Below are positions 10,048-22,318 of a stretch of DNA of 64,000 nt, piece after piece. Each line of letters starts with the position of its first letter. The first letter of the stretch is position 1. Both the position numbers and the translations under genes were made by a program. The stretch is taken from positions 203,594,501-203,658,500 of the forward strand of contig CM032228.1 of NCBI GenBank assembly GCA_019009955.1. The letters are read 5' to 3'. This DNA comes from Riptortus pedestris (taxonomy: Eukaryota > Arthropoda > Insecta > Hemiptera > Alydidae). The notes beneath the pieces were generated by a model. The model had not been told where the DNA came from. It was given only the letters and a program-made list of their open reading frames with translations, and searched no databases.

Positions 10048-10378
10048 GGGACGAAGTGATGATAACTGACCATACTGTGCAACATAACAAACCGGATATT
10101 CTCATTATTGACAAGATCAATAAGACTGCTGATATTATTGACAAATCTTATGCCGAAAAAATAAGAAAATATCAAGAATTGGCTATAGAGCTCAAAGAGG
10201 TATACAAACTGAAATCTGCCATAGTTACGCCTATTATAGTTAGTTCAAGCGGACTCGTGCCAAAAACGACAATAGCAGGCACCAAGAATTTAAACAGCAA
10301 TTATAAAAGAAGCACAGCAAGGGGTACTTCTTGATACTGCCAGAATTGTTCGACAATTTTTAGATTTCCGTTAACATG
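10048..10378 (+). pseudogene. LINE remnant: C-terminal restriction-like endonuclease region
   Basis: The translation resembles the C-terminal segment of non-LTR reverse transcriptases that carry a PD-(D/E)xK-type nuclease after the polymerase (R2/R4/Dong-like groups). It has W-D at the start, then [16 protein letters not shown], a second acidic motif ADIID, a K-Y-x-E-L-A-I-E-L-K helix, V-T-P-I-I-V-S and a G-x-V-P-K turn. A frame change near 10300 leads to the usual ending [15 protein letters not shown] and a stop at about 10378. The polymerase domain and everything upstream are missing. The fragment directly follows a SINE tail. The assignment rests on family memory; the exact clade is uncertain. 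Confidence 0.7.
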
Positions 10379-12357
10379 TCACAATCACAAACTCCATATC
10401 GGTTGGATTTTCCCCCGATATGGATTTTATTCCAGTTTTTACTGAGTATAATAATAAAATATATTAACATTTGTTTAATTCATTGTTGATATTCAGGCGT
10501 TGAAGATGTTTGTTAATGACTATTTGGCATTATAAATAATTAATTAAACCTAATTGAAGAAAATGGTATATGAGGTTGTAGTTGTTCACTGATGTTTAGG
10601 ATACATTTCTGAGGGCCGAAAAGTTTTTTGGTTCCTTCAATATTTACACAATATATTAAAGAGCTTAGTATTTTTCTCACTACTGGTTCATCCTATACAC
10701 TAACGTCTTATCCTTAATGGAATTCTTTGAATCGAAAAACTATATTAGGATTTTCATTGTGTCTCAGGATTGGAAGGCAAAAGGAAAAAGAAAAGAAGTT
10801 GGGAAGCTCTGAATTAATTACAATAGTGGAGGCCCTTGAAAATATAATCCCTGAAAGGGAGAGTGCTGAAAAATTAAACTCCTTTTATTTTTAATTTTCT
10901 TTTATCTACTCCTATTTCCGAATCTCCACTCTCATTGTTCTCGGCTGCTTTAACGAAATAAAGATCTTTGCATCATTTTTACTATATTATAATTCACAAA
11001 AATACTTAAATTTCTTTAAAGAAAAATTATCTTATGGTAGCGACTGGATTTTAGAAACTGAAAAAAAATAGTAGAAGACCAGAATATATAGTTCATATTT
11101 AATAAAATCTAGTCCATAGTTTAAAGCTTCATTCTTATACTTATTCTTCCTTGTACGGAGTGAATAAGTATTGCAATAATGAAAACTTTCCGGAGTCCAA
11201 AACTTTTTCTGAGTTCAACTGGATTATCCTTTTCCTCCCTCCATGAATCTATTTTGAGTAAGTTTTAGCGTGCCGCTTTTACTTATGCACTAGTCCCATA
11301 TAACTCAATAACTGATAGCCTTAGAATATCGAAAATCGAAATTTGAGACTTTCATAATGCTCTAGTTATGCACCTTCCTTTTTGATTGGGGGGAGGGGAG
11401 GTCTAAAGGAGGGAGAATAAAAAAATTCAAACATCACCAGCCGTACAAAGTACATTATCAAGGGATGTACAAAGTTCTATACCTTATTTGTTCATCTTGA
11501 AAAATAAATTAAAAATGTTCAAAAAAAAAAAAAATTAATAAATAATGCCCTGCGCCATTTTCAGATCTGAAATTATGTGCATCTTAACATTTTCTTCATT
11601 TAATTTAATATTTTAGGAGTACAAATAGGTCGTGCGGTGCCCACATCAGATTTTTTTTAATATAGTGATGTATGCGTGTTTCAAGTTGTATAACATGTTG
11701 ATAATCCGTGATCAGGTTACTGATTTCATGCATTCTTAACTTGGATGAGTCATGTCATTTTCCTTTTGTGTGACACTAAACGGCATCATAGGCATCTAGG
11801 AGAAGAAATTATTTTGAAGATAGGATTTAATGAAATTGCTACGGTGCCATCACACAGAATGCATTGGGTGGCTAGTGTGTGCGTGTACTACAACTTTATG
11901 TTCTTGTCAGTTTGCCACACAATGGGTCCATTGACAGCCTTATTAAGTTTATTAGACTTCTTCCCAATATGTTGCCGGTATAACGAAATTTGCCCCTCAC
12001 TTTGGTGTACAGGAACCGTGCAAAGACGAAAGGACAGTTGATTGTAGCACAGAAACTCCACACAGAACTCTGACTGCTATAAAGGAACCATAACTAGTTT
12101 TCCAATATCGGCGGTCAACATTGTAGTTCAAACCAGGAAAGTTGCACGTCTAGTGGTTAGTCACTGTTCTGATGGTTTAGCGGTTTTGTAGCAATCCGCC
12201 TCATTCAGAACTGTTGGTATAACAACACTGTGTCAGAAAGGACATTTCAATAAATTTTCAATGTATAAACATATTATTTTCATTAAAGAGAATAATGTTC
12301 ATTGCAGCTACCCGTTTGCTCAACGACTGTTATTATACAATTTTTAATAATAAAAAC
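10379..12357. other. Anonymous DNA
   Basis: No coding signal. There is an A-run at 11520-11535 and a G-rich block at 11390-11420 (GGGGGGAGGGGAGG) that faintly resembles the G-rich block of family A. Short reading frames such as 11745-12041 have no recognisable domain. Confidence 0.45.
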
Positions 12358-12535
12358 TTATTATTAATCTTAAATCTCCCTTGGTAAACCTATAGTTGTG
12401 TGTCGATTCTCACCTGGACATTTAGAATAAATCTTTACTCTGGCCTGGCAAGAAAGAATGGTATCCTCTAGCTAAATGTTCCAATTAGCTCTAGTAGCTT
12501 TAAGTGCACGTTAATAAGTGACATAATAATGAAAT
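12358..12535 (+). mobile_element. SINE, diverged
   Basis: Weakened head (TTAATCTTAAATCTCCCTTGG, GTCGATTCTCACCTGG) and body (CTGGCCTGGCAAGAAAG, CCAATTAGCTCTAGTAG). Clearly older than the 6 and 8 kb copies. Confidence 0.7.
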
Positions 12536-15080
12536 GATATTTAAAGAGATTGAATGAACTTGTTAAAGCGAAGCGTACAAAAATAGTAATGTATCACTAA
12601 ACGTACCGCGTCCAGCTTCAATCTGAAGTCTGGTTTATTGGACATTGTACTAAGAGTAAAATAGATTGTTTTATGTGTATTTCATTTCACTACTTCATAA
12701 ATGTGTTTAGTTTATTCAGTTCTCTTTGAAAATAGTTTTAGTCATAAAGCATTATATAAAAATGATTCGCTAATACATTGGCATTAATTAAATGTTATTT
12801 ACTAAGAGTTCTTCCAAAATAAAGACATTGTTTGTATTCTGTAAACTCTACTTGATGTTGGTTCATTGCCTTGATTCTTACTAAAATTCTTTGGCGAAAG
12901 AGTGATTTTTTACGTTGAGAACCATACTGGGAATTGGGATGTTTATACCCGGACCTTGCACTCCTAGTTATGTTAGAGGCCAAAATCTCAATGGAGACCT
13001 GAAAGCTATCGAGACGCACGCTATTGTTGGGCTTCGATTGGCCATCTTTCTTCAGGAAATGAAGTGTTTAATTAATTACGCATTACATGATTAACGAATA
13101 TTATGCCAATTAAACATTTTGAGCAATACGTGGACATTTATTACTATACTCTAGAAGAAGGTAGTGCAACATAGGCCAAGTTAGCTACCTTTTAGCTAGG
13201 TAATCCAGACATGTGTGGCTAATCCACTTGTAAATAATAAATCATAGAGAATAAGGCTGTTATTCGAGAAAAATCATATTGGAAATTCTTAAATCAGAAC
13301 TATTCCTAGGTGAGGTACACTTGTATAATTCTGTCCTTGAGAACAGCTCTACTATAAGTAGGCTACTCCAAAGTCCTGGTTCATTCCAAACATTAATTCA
13401 TACTGTTTGCTAGCTTTCTCTTCCCTTTAAGGTCACTTGGATCTAGTTGTGCCTCGTAAGGTTAGCTCTTATTATTGAAGAATGTCCATTCATCAAACTA
13501 TAAACCTACTTTCTGTTTTCATTCATACTTCTTTGCATTCGAAATCATATGAGAGTTCATGGATCTGCTACTACAAAATGGATATTTATGATGAAAAATT
13601 TGAGGAAAAGCAAAATGTTTTACTTTGACATTGGATATTTTCTTGAACTCCTTAAAATATTTACAAATCGTTCGAGCCATTCATTTCCAGTATCATCTTC
13701 AAGATCTGAAACCCAAGTCTATATCTGTTGGCGCTTAACGAGCTTCCAATATCAGAATATAGTGCAAGGTGGCTCATTATTTCAAATATACCAGCCTATT
13801 CGTTTTTCTTTTTCTTTTAATAAGTGTAGAGGCATGGGAATTCCTCTGTAAACCAAGTGTACAACTAATGATGTTTCTTGTGACACCCAGTTGTATTACT
13901 CCGTTGTCATTGGGATTAGAATAAATACAACATTTTGGTCGAGATTGGAGCTAATTTTGTTCAATAGTTTTCTTCCGAGATTTTAAAGATCAAAATCTTG
14001 AATGCTGAATCTTTGGATATTGGTATTGAAAAAATCATTTGGATGGGCTTTAATTAAGTAAGTAATTTAATTGAACTTCATATTTTCTTTTAATATCTAC
14101 TTACATTTAAATACAAATTTATTTATTTGAATATATTTCATATTCTCTAACTTATTATTTTTGTTACCGTTGACGATTTCTATTATTGTTTATTTAATTT
14201 GTATTCACTTCGCTAACATTCTGTCATAATTTTTGTTTTATATCCATGCCTATAAATAATTAACAATAAAGTCATTCTTTTATGGGTGGAAATATTCACT
14301 TTAACGTGCCTGTCTGCGAGGATATCCTTTATACATAAACTAGGCCCTAGTGCTGTTGCTATTTAAAATACTTGGAAGAACTCGCGACGTGACGCTAATG
14401 AACATTCCTTACTCTAGAGGCCTCAATTTGATCAATTCCATATTCGATATTTAACCATTTTATTTAATGTCAAATATTGAACGAAAATTTAATCGAAATT
14501 TTACTAGGAGTTAGAACAAAAGTTATAGATCGGATCAAAAGATTACATAAAAAAAATTATTTACCAGGAACAAAGTAATGTAGGTCTAAAATGTTCACTC
14601 TACACATTTATCTAGATTATTATTTATTTGTACGCTTTTGTTTTGAGTCTTTAGTTAATCATCACTTTTGAACATTCGATATACATTTTAAACAACAGAT
14701 CACCTTATGTCTTGCCTAAATTACAAACCTTGTTTATATAGGTTTCATTTTGCGGGAAGAATAGAGAATAGGATGGGCGGTATTGCCATAAATGTGATAG
14801 TGCAGTGGGTGGGAAATCTGCTTAGTTCACACAGCAAAATTCGAACTTATTGGCTCCATAAATATACTATATAACTTGTTCAAAGTAAAGGCAGTATTGT
14901 AATCTCGATCATTTTCAGATTTCAATGGAATCCGTTTTACATTTCTTGAATCAACTTTGATGCTTCAGAGTGCCGTATGTACGTACGTTTGGGTAACGTA
15001 AAAACATCATCCTATAGAATGTTGAAATTTCACATTCAGGATTCTCATGAGGCCTACCTGTGCACCTGCATTTTCTTTTA
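12536..15080. other. Anonymous DNA
   Basis: About 2.5 kb without a recognised feature. GGGTGGGAAATCTGCTTAG at about 14808-14826 matches the 3' subterminal tip of family A but lacks the hairpin. The frame 13549-13851 has no recognisable domain. Confidence 0.45.
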
Positions 15081-15560
15081 ATAAAAATCGATTAAGATGG
15101 ACCGGGGGGGGGGGTTAGAATGAGGAAAAAATAAAAAAAGAAATGCTAATTTCTCCGAACGTATTGAAGATACAATTATAGAACCAGTTCTGTTTAACAT
15201 TATGTCATTTATGTTCTAAGGCATTTTTCGATCTAAAGGAAGCATTGGAATGGGGATACAATTTATCACGTCCAAATTAAATATCTTTAAATGGAGTGCA
15301 ACCAAACATTTTTTTAATTAATTTAATGGGTTTATAAGGTCGTCATGTAGAGTTCACGTCAAATTAGTATACATTCTGAAATGAAGGGTTTTTAATACTG
15401 TATACATTTTACCCATTAAATGAATGGGATGAACACAAACAACTAACACTTTCTTCTTCAGTTCTATTTATCAAAAAAAATATTGACTTCAACTTCATGA
15501 CATTACAGCACGAGGGAAATATTAATTCAATACACACCCCATGCGTGACGGACTACTTTA
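15081..15560 (+). mobile_element. Family A, very diverged; only the 3' tip is clear
   Basis: The end is recognisable (GCACGAGGGAAATATT at about 15509, CATGCGTGACGGACT at about 15540-15554). Upstream, the G-run at 15102-15114 and TTTCTCCGAACG...ATTATAGAACCAGTT around 15150-15190 sit in the family order but are weak matches. Confidence 0.5.
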
Positions 15561-16108
15561 GGTAAAAAAAAAGTACTTATATACTCGTTTTACTACTGTG
15601 GTGTCCCGAAACTGAATCCTATTAATAACATGATTAAATATTCTTTGATTCCATTGTGTGGCTCATCACGAATCCACATTGATTATAGATTCTAGGAATC
15701 CATTACTATTCTCCGGGTGACTTATGTAAGCTCAGCTCTAATAGTTGATTCCATATTTCGAGCGAACAGTAGGTGTTAAGCCCGGCACTGTAGATGGCAT
15801 ACTGATCAGCACGTTTCGAAGCGGATACATCGAGTCGTGACTTGAAACTTTCAGAAACGATTCCAAATTCTACTTCCTCCCAAGGCCGATAGCACGGCCA
15901 TCTTTCTCTAATAATATTTCTCTATATGTCATTATCTCCTGCTGTAAGTTGACGACCATGAGCCTCATACTGCAACCTTGTTGTCCAGTAATAGAAATTT
16001 GAACGAACCAAAACAATAATTAAGGACATATTAGCCAACTCTTCAGTTAACTTTGCCAAGTCAATAGCTCACTACTGCTCAACAACTGACTTGCATAACT
16101 CCACTATT

Positions 16109-16198
16109 AGCAGATTTCCCTTAACCAGCTAATGAGGATGTAGTCATGTCTCGAAAAATTTCGTAGACCAAGGAGGTCCGTTCAAAACTGTATGTGTA

Positions 16199-16262
<64 letters not shown>

Positions 16263-16745
16263 GTCTGTTATTGCTCTAGCGGTCGCAATTTTTGTCTTAT
16301 CGTTCCCGAACGTTTCAAACAAAAAGAAAGATGAAGTTCGATATCGTCTGAAATCGGACCAGGGGAAGGGGGGTTTAGAGGGGGAGAATTACGAAAATTC
16401 TTAATATCTCCGTTATTTTGCGTCGGATTGAAAAATTGTATAGAACCAATATTATTGCAAATGTAATGTTCTATAAATGTTGTTATGCTAATGTCTGTCA
16501 TTTTGAGTAGCACTATCATGATTATTAACTGAGATATGTGAATTTTTTAGTTTTCGGTCTTGAGTAAACACCCACTCCTACTCATCTCATATTAACAATA
16601 TTTTATTATGTTATAAATCACTTTATTTGAAGCATAAATTCCAAATATTGTTCTCATTGAACTTCTACATTTTGAGATAAATGCAAATTCGTGACGCACG
16701 TGGGACATCTGGATAGTTTACTCTGCATGTTGTTTATTTTTAAGG
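16109..16745 (+). mobile_element. Family A element, near full length
   Basis: It starts AGCAGATTTCCCTTAA. It continues through the CAAGGAGGTCCGTTCAAAAC block, a (TA)n core (16199-16258), GTTATTGCTCTAGCGGTCGC, the G-rich GGGGAAGGGGGG block and TCTCCGTTATTTTGCGTCGG, and ends at a decayed 3' tip (CGTGGGACATCTGGATAG). The terminal hairpin is mutated. Overlapping short frames are translations of this repeat. Confidence 0.9.
16199..16260. repeat. (TA)n core of family A copy
   Basis: TA/TG-TA tract at the fixed internal microsatellite position of the element. Confidence 0.95.
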
Positions 16746-17685
16746 GGTCGACGAATAAGAAGTCGATCATGTGCAGACTTGAAAATGTTGCTTTACCTTC
16801 TCTGTCTTCAACAGGGGCTTACCCTTCTAGCTTTGTTCTGATCCCAATTTCAAAAATCTTCCATTGTATTTCCAAACACTATTTGTGCTTAATGTGTCAG
16901 AGTCCGTATTGTGCATAAGAGAGAGAGGCCTGGGACTCATTTCGTCCCTCTAATTAGTGAGCATTCTGTCGTAATGAATGGAATCTTCCGCTCCTATTTT
17001 CGCTCTCCCTCTGTTTTTGTGAGGCATTCTTCACACGTTCAATACTGCTCCTCATTATTGTCAAAACATTAAAGGTTTGCGGAAAACCCAAGACGAAACC
17101 TTGACAAGAACTTTAATACGAAACAGGCTGACTAGAGGATAGAGCCTTGCTTCTTGGCTGAGAATATCCTTAGAGTTTGAGAATGACATTTGCCTAAGAT
17201 GTGGTGTATATAATGCCAGGTCTATTGTTATGTATTTCATTCATGTAAGTACGTTCACTATATCAAAAACCCGTCTTCAATTATATCCACAGCTGTGCCA
17301 GCCATCAGCAACTCTTCAGTGCTTGAAATTCTGTCTTAAAATAATTACATATTGTTGCTGTAATCCAAATAGCCGTAAATAAAAGTACTAATGTCTGTCA
17401 TTTTGAGTAGCACTCAACGAGTATTCAAACTATGTATTACGGAATTAGGTTCGAGGTTTTGATTTTATACAAGTGACTGTGAGGAACTGTCATTCATAAC
17501 AACGAATAACTCTTGGTAAATTTTGTTGTACCTATAAAAAAACCCGTAACACAGTTAATGCGAAAAAGAAAGAGATTTCCCCTGACCTAGAAACATCTCT
17601 CAGATGTATGTGTCCCACATCCTTTTCCATATTTCTCCAAAAAGATGGCTTAGTCTATTCGCGGTTCGTGATGACAGTAGTGAAA
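16746..17685. other. Anonymous DNA
   Basis: No gene recognised. The stretch TAATGTCTGTCATTTTGAGT at about 17389-17408 also occurs inside the family A copy at about 16489, and a shorter part of it recurs near 59778. Confidence 0.45.
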
Positions 17686-17689
17686 ACCC

Positions 17690-18445
17690 CGTCACGCTGG
17701 GGCTGCGTAAACTAAGCAGATTTCTCATGCGAAGGTTTACAATAGATAAATATATATACATGTAACATTACCGTGAACGCTCAGTAAATTTACAATACAA
17801 GTTAAGAACGTCTGAATTGTAAACAAACAGGCCAGCCAGCCTCGTAGCGCTGCATACATAGATATACCGGAAAGACAAACAATTAATGGAATATATCTGA
17901 ATATAACATATTAATTTTATTGAAAACAATTTACTAAAGCTAGTGTTGTAATTTGTAATGAATCGGAATCAGTTTTATCTCAATCACTCAAATTTTAGTA
18001 ATCCAAAAACAAAAGAAGGGGGGGTCAGCAGAACGTATTTACATATATCTCACAAAGTAAAAATTCAATAAAAACAATATTTGGTATTTAGGCTTCGAAT
18101 AATGCGGTTTATTATATAACAGAGTATATTGTTTATGTAACACTAGTAGAAGTGGGGGCTTCCTGAAGGCTGAAAACTTAAAAATGCAAATATCTCCGTT
18201 AATATTGAAGATAGAGAATAAATGTATATAACAATATTTATAGAACATTTAATTTGCAATAAGATTGGTTCTATACAACGTTTTGGTCCGACGTATAGTA
18301 ACGGAGATATTTCGAATTTTCGAAAATCCCCCCTCTAAACCCCTCCTCTCCCACTAGTTCGATTTCAGCCATTAACGAACTTGATCTGCCATTTTACATA
18401 AAACGTTTAAATATCCTTAAGGAAAATCTGCTAAAATAACATTTG
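17690..18445 (-). mobile_element. Family A element, split and internally deleted
   Basis: The 3' tip in reverse (GTCACGCTGGGGCTGCGTAA...GCAGATTT) lies at 17690-17740. About 290 bp of unrelated DNA follows, and the family resumes at 18033 (ACGTATTTACATATATCTCAC) down to 18415. There it jumps straight to the 5' tip (CCTTAAGGAAAATCTGCT, 18416-18434). The microsatellite core and 5' linker are deleted. Whether the two parts are one interrupted element or two copies is inferred from order and orientation. Confidence 0.75.
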
Positions 18446-18503
18446 TAGAAGTGTGGACTGTTGTTAACAGTTCATCTCCCCTCCCTCCCTCTCTCTCTGG
18501 CTT

Positions 18504-20054
18504 TCTGTTTATATATATATATAAAATTGTATCCTCTGTCTGTACATTGATTTTTTTCCCGAAATTTCACGATAACTTTTCGTTTCACATGTCAGAGACA
18601 CCATAACTGCATTTTGTTTCTTTCGTGTGTGTTTGTTTGTTACCTTTTCACGCATAAACGGCTGAACCGAATTTTATGAAACTTGGTATGTATATTACTA
18701 CTAACCCAACGTAGACTTTAGGCTATGTTAATATTCTCTGAGACGAATAGGTGTGGTGGTTATAAGGGAGGCCTGATATTAAAAATAGCGATATTTCGTT
18801 TCCTATTGGTTTTTCGGCAAACATGGACATAAAAAAAGTTGTTTATTTTGTTATTTGGAGTAACTTTTGTTATATACACTTTCGTTGTATACCGAAGTAT
18901 AAATGCGTTATACGCTAAAAATTATAGCGGAAGTCAACAATATTATTTGGCACAAAAAACTCAACCAAACTAAACCAAACTCGGTATGTGAATTAGCACT
19001 AACGCCTTCCTTATAATGAGCCATACTATCATTTCTAGGGACGGGCAGGAGGGGGGGTTATAAGGCAGGCCTGAAATTAAAAATAACGATATTTCGTTTT
19101 CTATTGGTTTTTCGGCAAATGTGCACATGACAAAAGTTGTTTATTTTGTTATTTAAAGTAACTTTTGTTATATACACTTTCGTCGTATACCGAAGTATAA
19201 ATGCGTTATACGCTAAAAATTATAGCGGAAGTCAACAATATTATTTGGCACAATAGACTCCACCGAACTAAACAAAACTCGGTATGTGTATTAGCACTCA
19301 CGCCTTCCTTACAACAAGCCATACTAACATTTCTAGGGACGGGCAGGAGTGGGGGTTATAAGGGAGGCCTGAAATTAAAAACAGTGATATTTCGTTTCCT
19401 ATTGGGGCTTCGGGAAATATGCACATTACAAAAGTTGTTTATTTTGTTATTTAAAGAAACTTTTGTTATAATCACTTTTGTCATATAACAAAGTATAAAC
19501 AAGATATACACTAAAAACTAGAGCGGGTGCCAACAATTTTGTTGGGCACTATCAATTGAACCGAACTTAAAAAAACTCGGAATGTGAATTAACATTAATT
19601 ATTCCATGATTATAAGATATATTAAAATTTTTAGGTCCAAACGGAAGTGGGGGTTATGAGGGAGGCCTGAAATGAAAAATTGTTATATTCCGATTCCAAT
19701 TAGTTTTTCAACGATTTTCTATAAAAATACAATCATTAGTCAGTCAACGATGATTTCCCGGGCATTGCCGAGTATATTAGTTTGATTGTATATACAAAAT
19801 ACGTACATTATAGATGGTATTTAATTATAATAAATGCTTTCCATGATTAAGATTTGAATTATTCACGGTGTGTCAAACAGTGGAGAGGGAATGATTAGAG
19901 ACTTATTTTCATTTATTCTTCAAATCGAAAATCCTTACGGGGAAAAGTGCGCCTAAACGGGAAGAGCAGTTGTACACATAGAAGCATTGCCAAAAACAAA
20001 ATAAAACCTTTCCGTCTCAAATGATTTTCCGAGCGAAGCCGGGTATCTTGGCTA

Positions 20055-20055
<1 letters not shown>
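18504..20055 (+). mobile_element. Non-autonomous Helitron with tandem array
   Basis: The 5' end starts TCTGTTTATATATATATA. Next comes a segment very common at insect Helitron 5' ends (GCATAAACGGCTGAACCGA then TTTTATGAAACTTGGTATG, 18655-18690). The body is a 298-bp tandem array. The 3' end has a short hairpin (CGAGCGAAGCCGGG) followed by CTAG at 20052-20055 and a T, matching the hairpin-CTRR-T rule of Helitrons. A second end-like structure (TTTCCCGGGCATTGCC, TTAG at 19777-19780) lies 275 bp upstream. So either two Helitrons are nested, or one has acquired a new terminus. No Rep/helicase sequence is present. Confidence 0.78.
18682..19720 (+). repeat. 298-bp tandem repeats inside the Helitron
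   Basis: The landmark C-T/C-GGTATGTG recurs at about 18682, 18980, 19278 and 19576, giving a 298-bp period and about 3.5 units. Each unit contains GGGAGGCCTGA, CGATATTTCGTTT, TATTGGTTTTTCGGCAAA and AAAGTTGTTTATTTTGTTAT. Units 1 to 3 are closer to each other than the final partial unit. Confidence 0.88.
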
Positions 20056-20125
<70 letters not shown>

Positions 20126-20156
20126 CATACATACATGCATACATACATACATACAC
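20056..20156. repeat. Compound (TA)n(CA)n(CATA)n microsatellite
   Basis: TA to about 20095, CA to about 20120, then CATA units. It lies between the Helitron 3' end and a family A fragment. Apparent reading frames on both strands translate into simple Tyr-Ile and Thr-His repeats. Confidence 0.95.
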
Positions 20157-20182
20157 ACAAAAATATTAGAGAGTGGATGGAA

Positions 20183-20285
20183 TATGGAATAGACGTTATT
20201 TTTGCAATCTCCTACGTAGGAAGGATAGGCATTTGAAGAAATGTTTCGCAAAATGGCATTACGTAGAACGTAGCTGATATCTCTG
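20183..20285 (-). mobile_element. Family A, 5' linker fragment
   Basis: Reversed family block: ATCTCCTACGTAGGAAGGAT, GGCATTTGAAGAAATG, TTTCGCAAAATGG, GTAGCTGATAT. Diverged. Confidence 0.7.
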
Positions 20286-20799
20286 AAGTGAAATTTCGGG
20301 TAGACTAAATGGGGATTTGTCTGACATCGAACCCGAGCTTAAAGGTATTAATCTGTGAATTCATTCATTAGTGAAGCCACACTAGTGGATTGTAGATCCA
20401 GTGGTTAGGGAGGACTGGAAGGAGTTAGGTTTGTGTAGAAACTTTCTCCACAAGCAGGACTATCACAAAGCGTTATTTCTCCAACTTTAATGTACTTGAA
20501 TGCTATAGAAGCTTCAGGGCCAGACTACAAAGTTCGCTAAACAAAGGATACTCTTATGCATAAATCTGCTTTATAACTTGGAGTAGCTTATTGTGTATTA
20601 AATGAGACGGATTTTGCATCTGTCATATGTAATATAGGAACTCTTAAGTCATGAAGTCCCATGGCTAAGTGAACTGGACATGAGATGTTTACTGCGTCAT
20701 GTGCTTTGCTTAATAATCGCTCTAGTAAGACTTTGCAGAGAACTGAAAACAGAAATCTGAAAATACACACATTGGTTAGACAAAAAAATGTATAAAAGA
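20286..20799. other. Anonymous DNA
   Basis: No recognisable coding or repeat content. Confidence 0.4.
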
Positions 20800-20925
20800 C
20801 CAATTATAAAAATTTAATTTTCAAGAAGATTGGTAGATTAAAATTTTTCGATCCGACTTATAATAATTGAGATATTTGGAATTTTTAATTTCCCCTTCTA
20901 TAAGCTCTCCCTTCAATATCCCATA
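20800..20925 (-). mobile_element. Family A, middle fragment
   Basis: AAGATTGGTAGATTAAAATT, then TTTTCGATCCGACTTATAAT and GAGATATTTGGAATTTT match the reversed middle block (GATTGGTTCTATACAATTTT, then ACGGAGATATTT). Both ends are missing. Confidence 0.65.
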
Positions 20926-21270
20926 ATATAGATAGATATTTTATTGGGTTTACAAACATGTTGCCCAGAGTCTGGACAATTACTGTAAGTACAGTTGTTA
21001 GTATACTGTAATATAACGTATCAAAAAATGTGTAAATAAATAATAAAATTTTCTAAAGTACAAATTAACAGCATATACATTGATATATAATATAATATAA
21101 ATATTAATCTAAATAATTATAGTACATAATTCAATAAATCATAGTTTAATGTAAATGTAGATTAAATATATGTATATTTTAATATCTAAATAAATGTAAT
21201 TTTTCTGATATATCAAATTAACATAATTCTTCTCTATGATTTATAACAAACCGAATAATAATAATAAGTA

Positions 21271-21516
21271 ATGTCCCACAATATTATTAAAAGTCATGGG
21301 GCGATTTCCTATGAAACAGATTGCAACTTTTTTCCTATACACATTAAAGCTGTAGAACTAACGAACAAACATATTCTAATTAAACGTAAGAGCACTGTAG
21401 ACGACTTTCCGCCAAATCATATTGAGACAGATACAACATCTGACAATTTGTTACATCCCACAAACATATACTTAGAAGACGATTTTTTGCTGACTCCAAA
21501 AAACTTACACGCGTAA
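21271..21516 (+). CDS. Unassigned 81-codon frame upstream of LINE remnant
   Basis: The protein (GAISYETDCNFFPIHIKAVE in its first half) has no domain I can name. It lies about 200 bp upstream of the RNase H-like piece, on the same strand, so it may be an earlier part of the same degenerate LINE. It may equally be chance. The DNA between 21520 and 21700 does not read as LINE protein in any plus-strand frame. Confidence 0.25.
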   Translation: MSHNIIKSHGAISYETDCNFFPIHIKAVELTNKHILIKRKSTVDDFPPNHIETDTTSDNLLHPTNIYLEDDFLLTPKNLHA

Positions 21517-21719
21517 AAGTCCACACAATTGGGACACTTGTTTGTTGTATAGATTAGGAGTGATATGTCTAAGACATATAACAAGAGACTTGGTCTGTGG
21601 TGGTAATTTCACGAGCAACTTAGGCTGAGCAACAGCCAATATTAGGGCCCCCAATACATTAGTGATAGTATTTATTACAGGACCTGACACAATTTTAATA
21701 CACACTGACAATAAAAATC

Positions 21720-22318
21720 GATTGACAGACTCAACAATCCAAAAATAAATAACTACTCAACAAATGAAACTAGACTAAATATTGGACAATGTAAACAAAA
21801 GCAGGTAGAAGTAGGATTTACTTATAATAAAGCACACACAGGACATATAGGCAAAGAAGAAGTTGACTTACTAGTTTACGATGTTTCTTTCAATGATCGC
21901 CTAAAAATTACTTTCAATTTACTCACACCACTGATACACGACTTTTGAAAGAACAATGTACCAATTTATGGGACAGAGAATGGACGAGCACAACAAAAGG
22001 TAGACACCTACATGACTTCATTAAAACTGTGCACGAAAGAATACAAATAACACAAATAAATGGACTGCTTGTTCAAGTGCTAAATGACCATGGACCAATT
22101 AAAAGTTACTTTTATCGTTTTGGTTTGACTGACTACAATACGTGTGACTGTGATAATGAAACTGAACAAACTTCTGACCACATAATATACTCATGTAGAC
22201 TTTATGACACCAACAACAAACATAGTTATTCAGAACGGAGCTTGGCCAGCTAATTACTCATTGTTTGAACACAACTATAACTTTTTGACCATCTTAAAAT
22301 ATTTAGAGTTATGCTGAA
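21720..22318 (+). pseudogene. LINE remnant: RNase H and C-terminal zinc-knuckle region
   Basis: Three reading-frame segments in order resemble the end of a jockey/I-group reverse transcriptase. (1) 21722-21890: LNNPKINNY, then VGFTYNKAHTGHIGKEEVD, the end of RNase H ('W.KAH.G..GNE.AD'). (2) From 21945: LWDREWTSTTKGRHLHDF, then LLVQVLNDHGPIKSYFYRFG, a C-x-C and H-x-x-x-x-C cysteine-histidine cluster (the 'LTGHG.F..YL.RF...C.CG...T..H.I..C' region). (3) After a frame change near 22220: QNGAWPANYSLFEHN and a stop at about 22318. The frame breaks and the missing polymerase make it non-functional. The AT-rich 3' region to about 22600 is probably its UTR. Confidence 0.78.

Noticed and set aside
20021..20251. 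Overlapping frames on both strands with Tyr-Ile and Thr-His runs
   Set aside because: Products of the TA/CA microsatellite and the adjoining repeat fragments.
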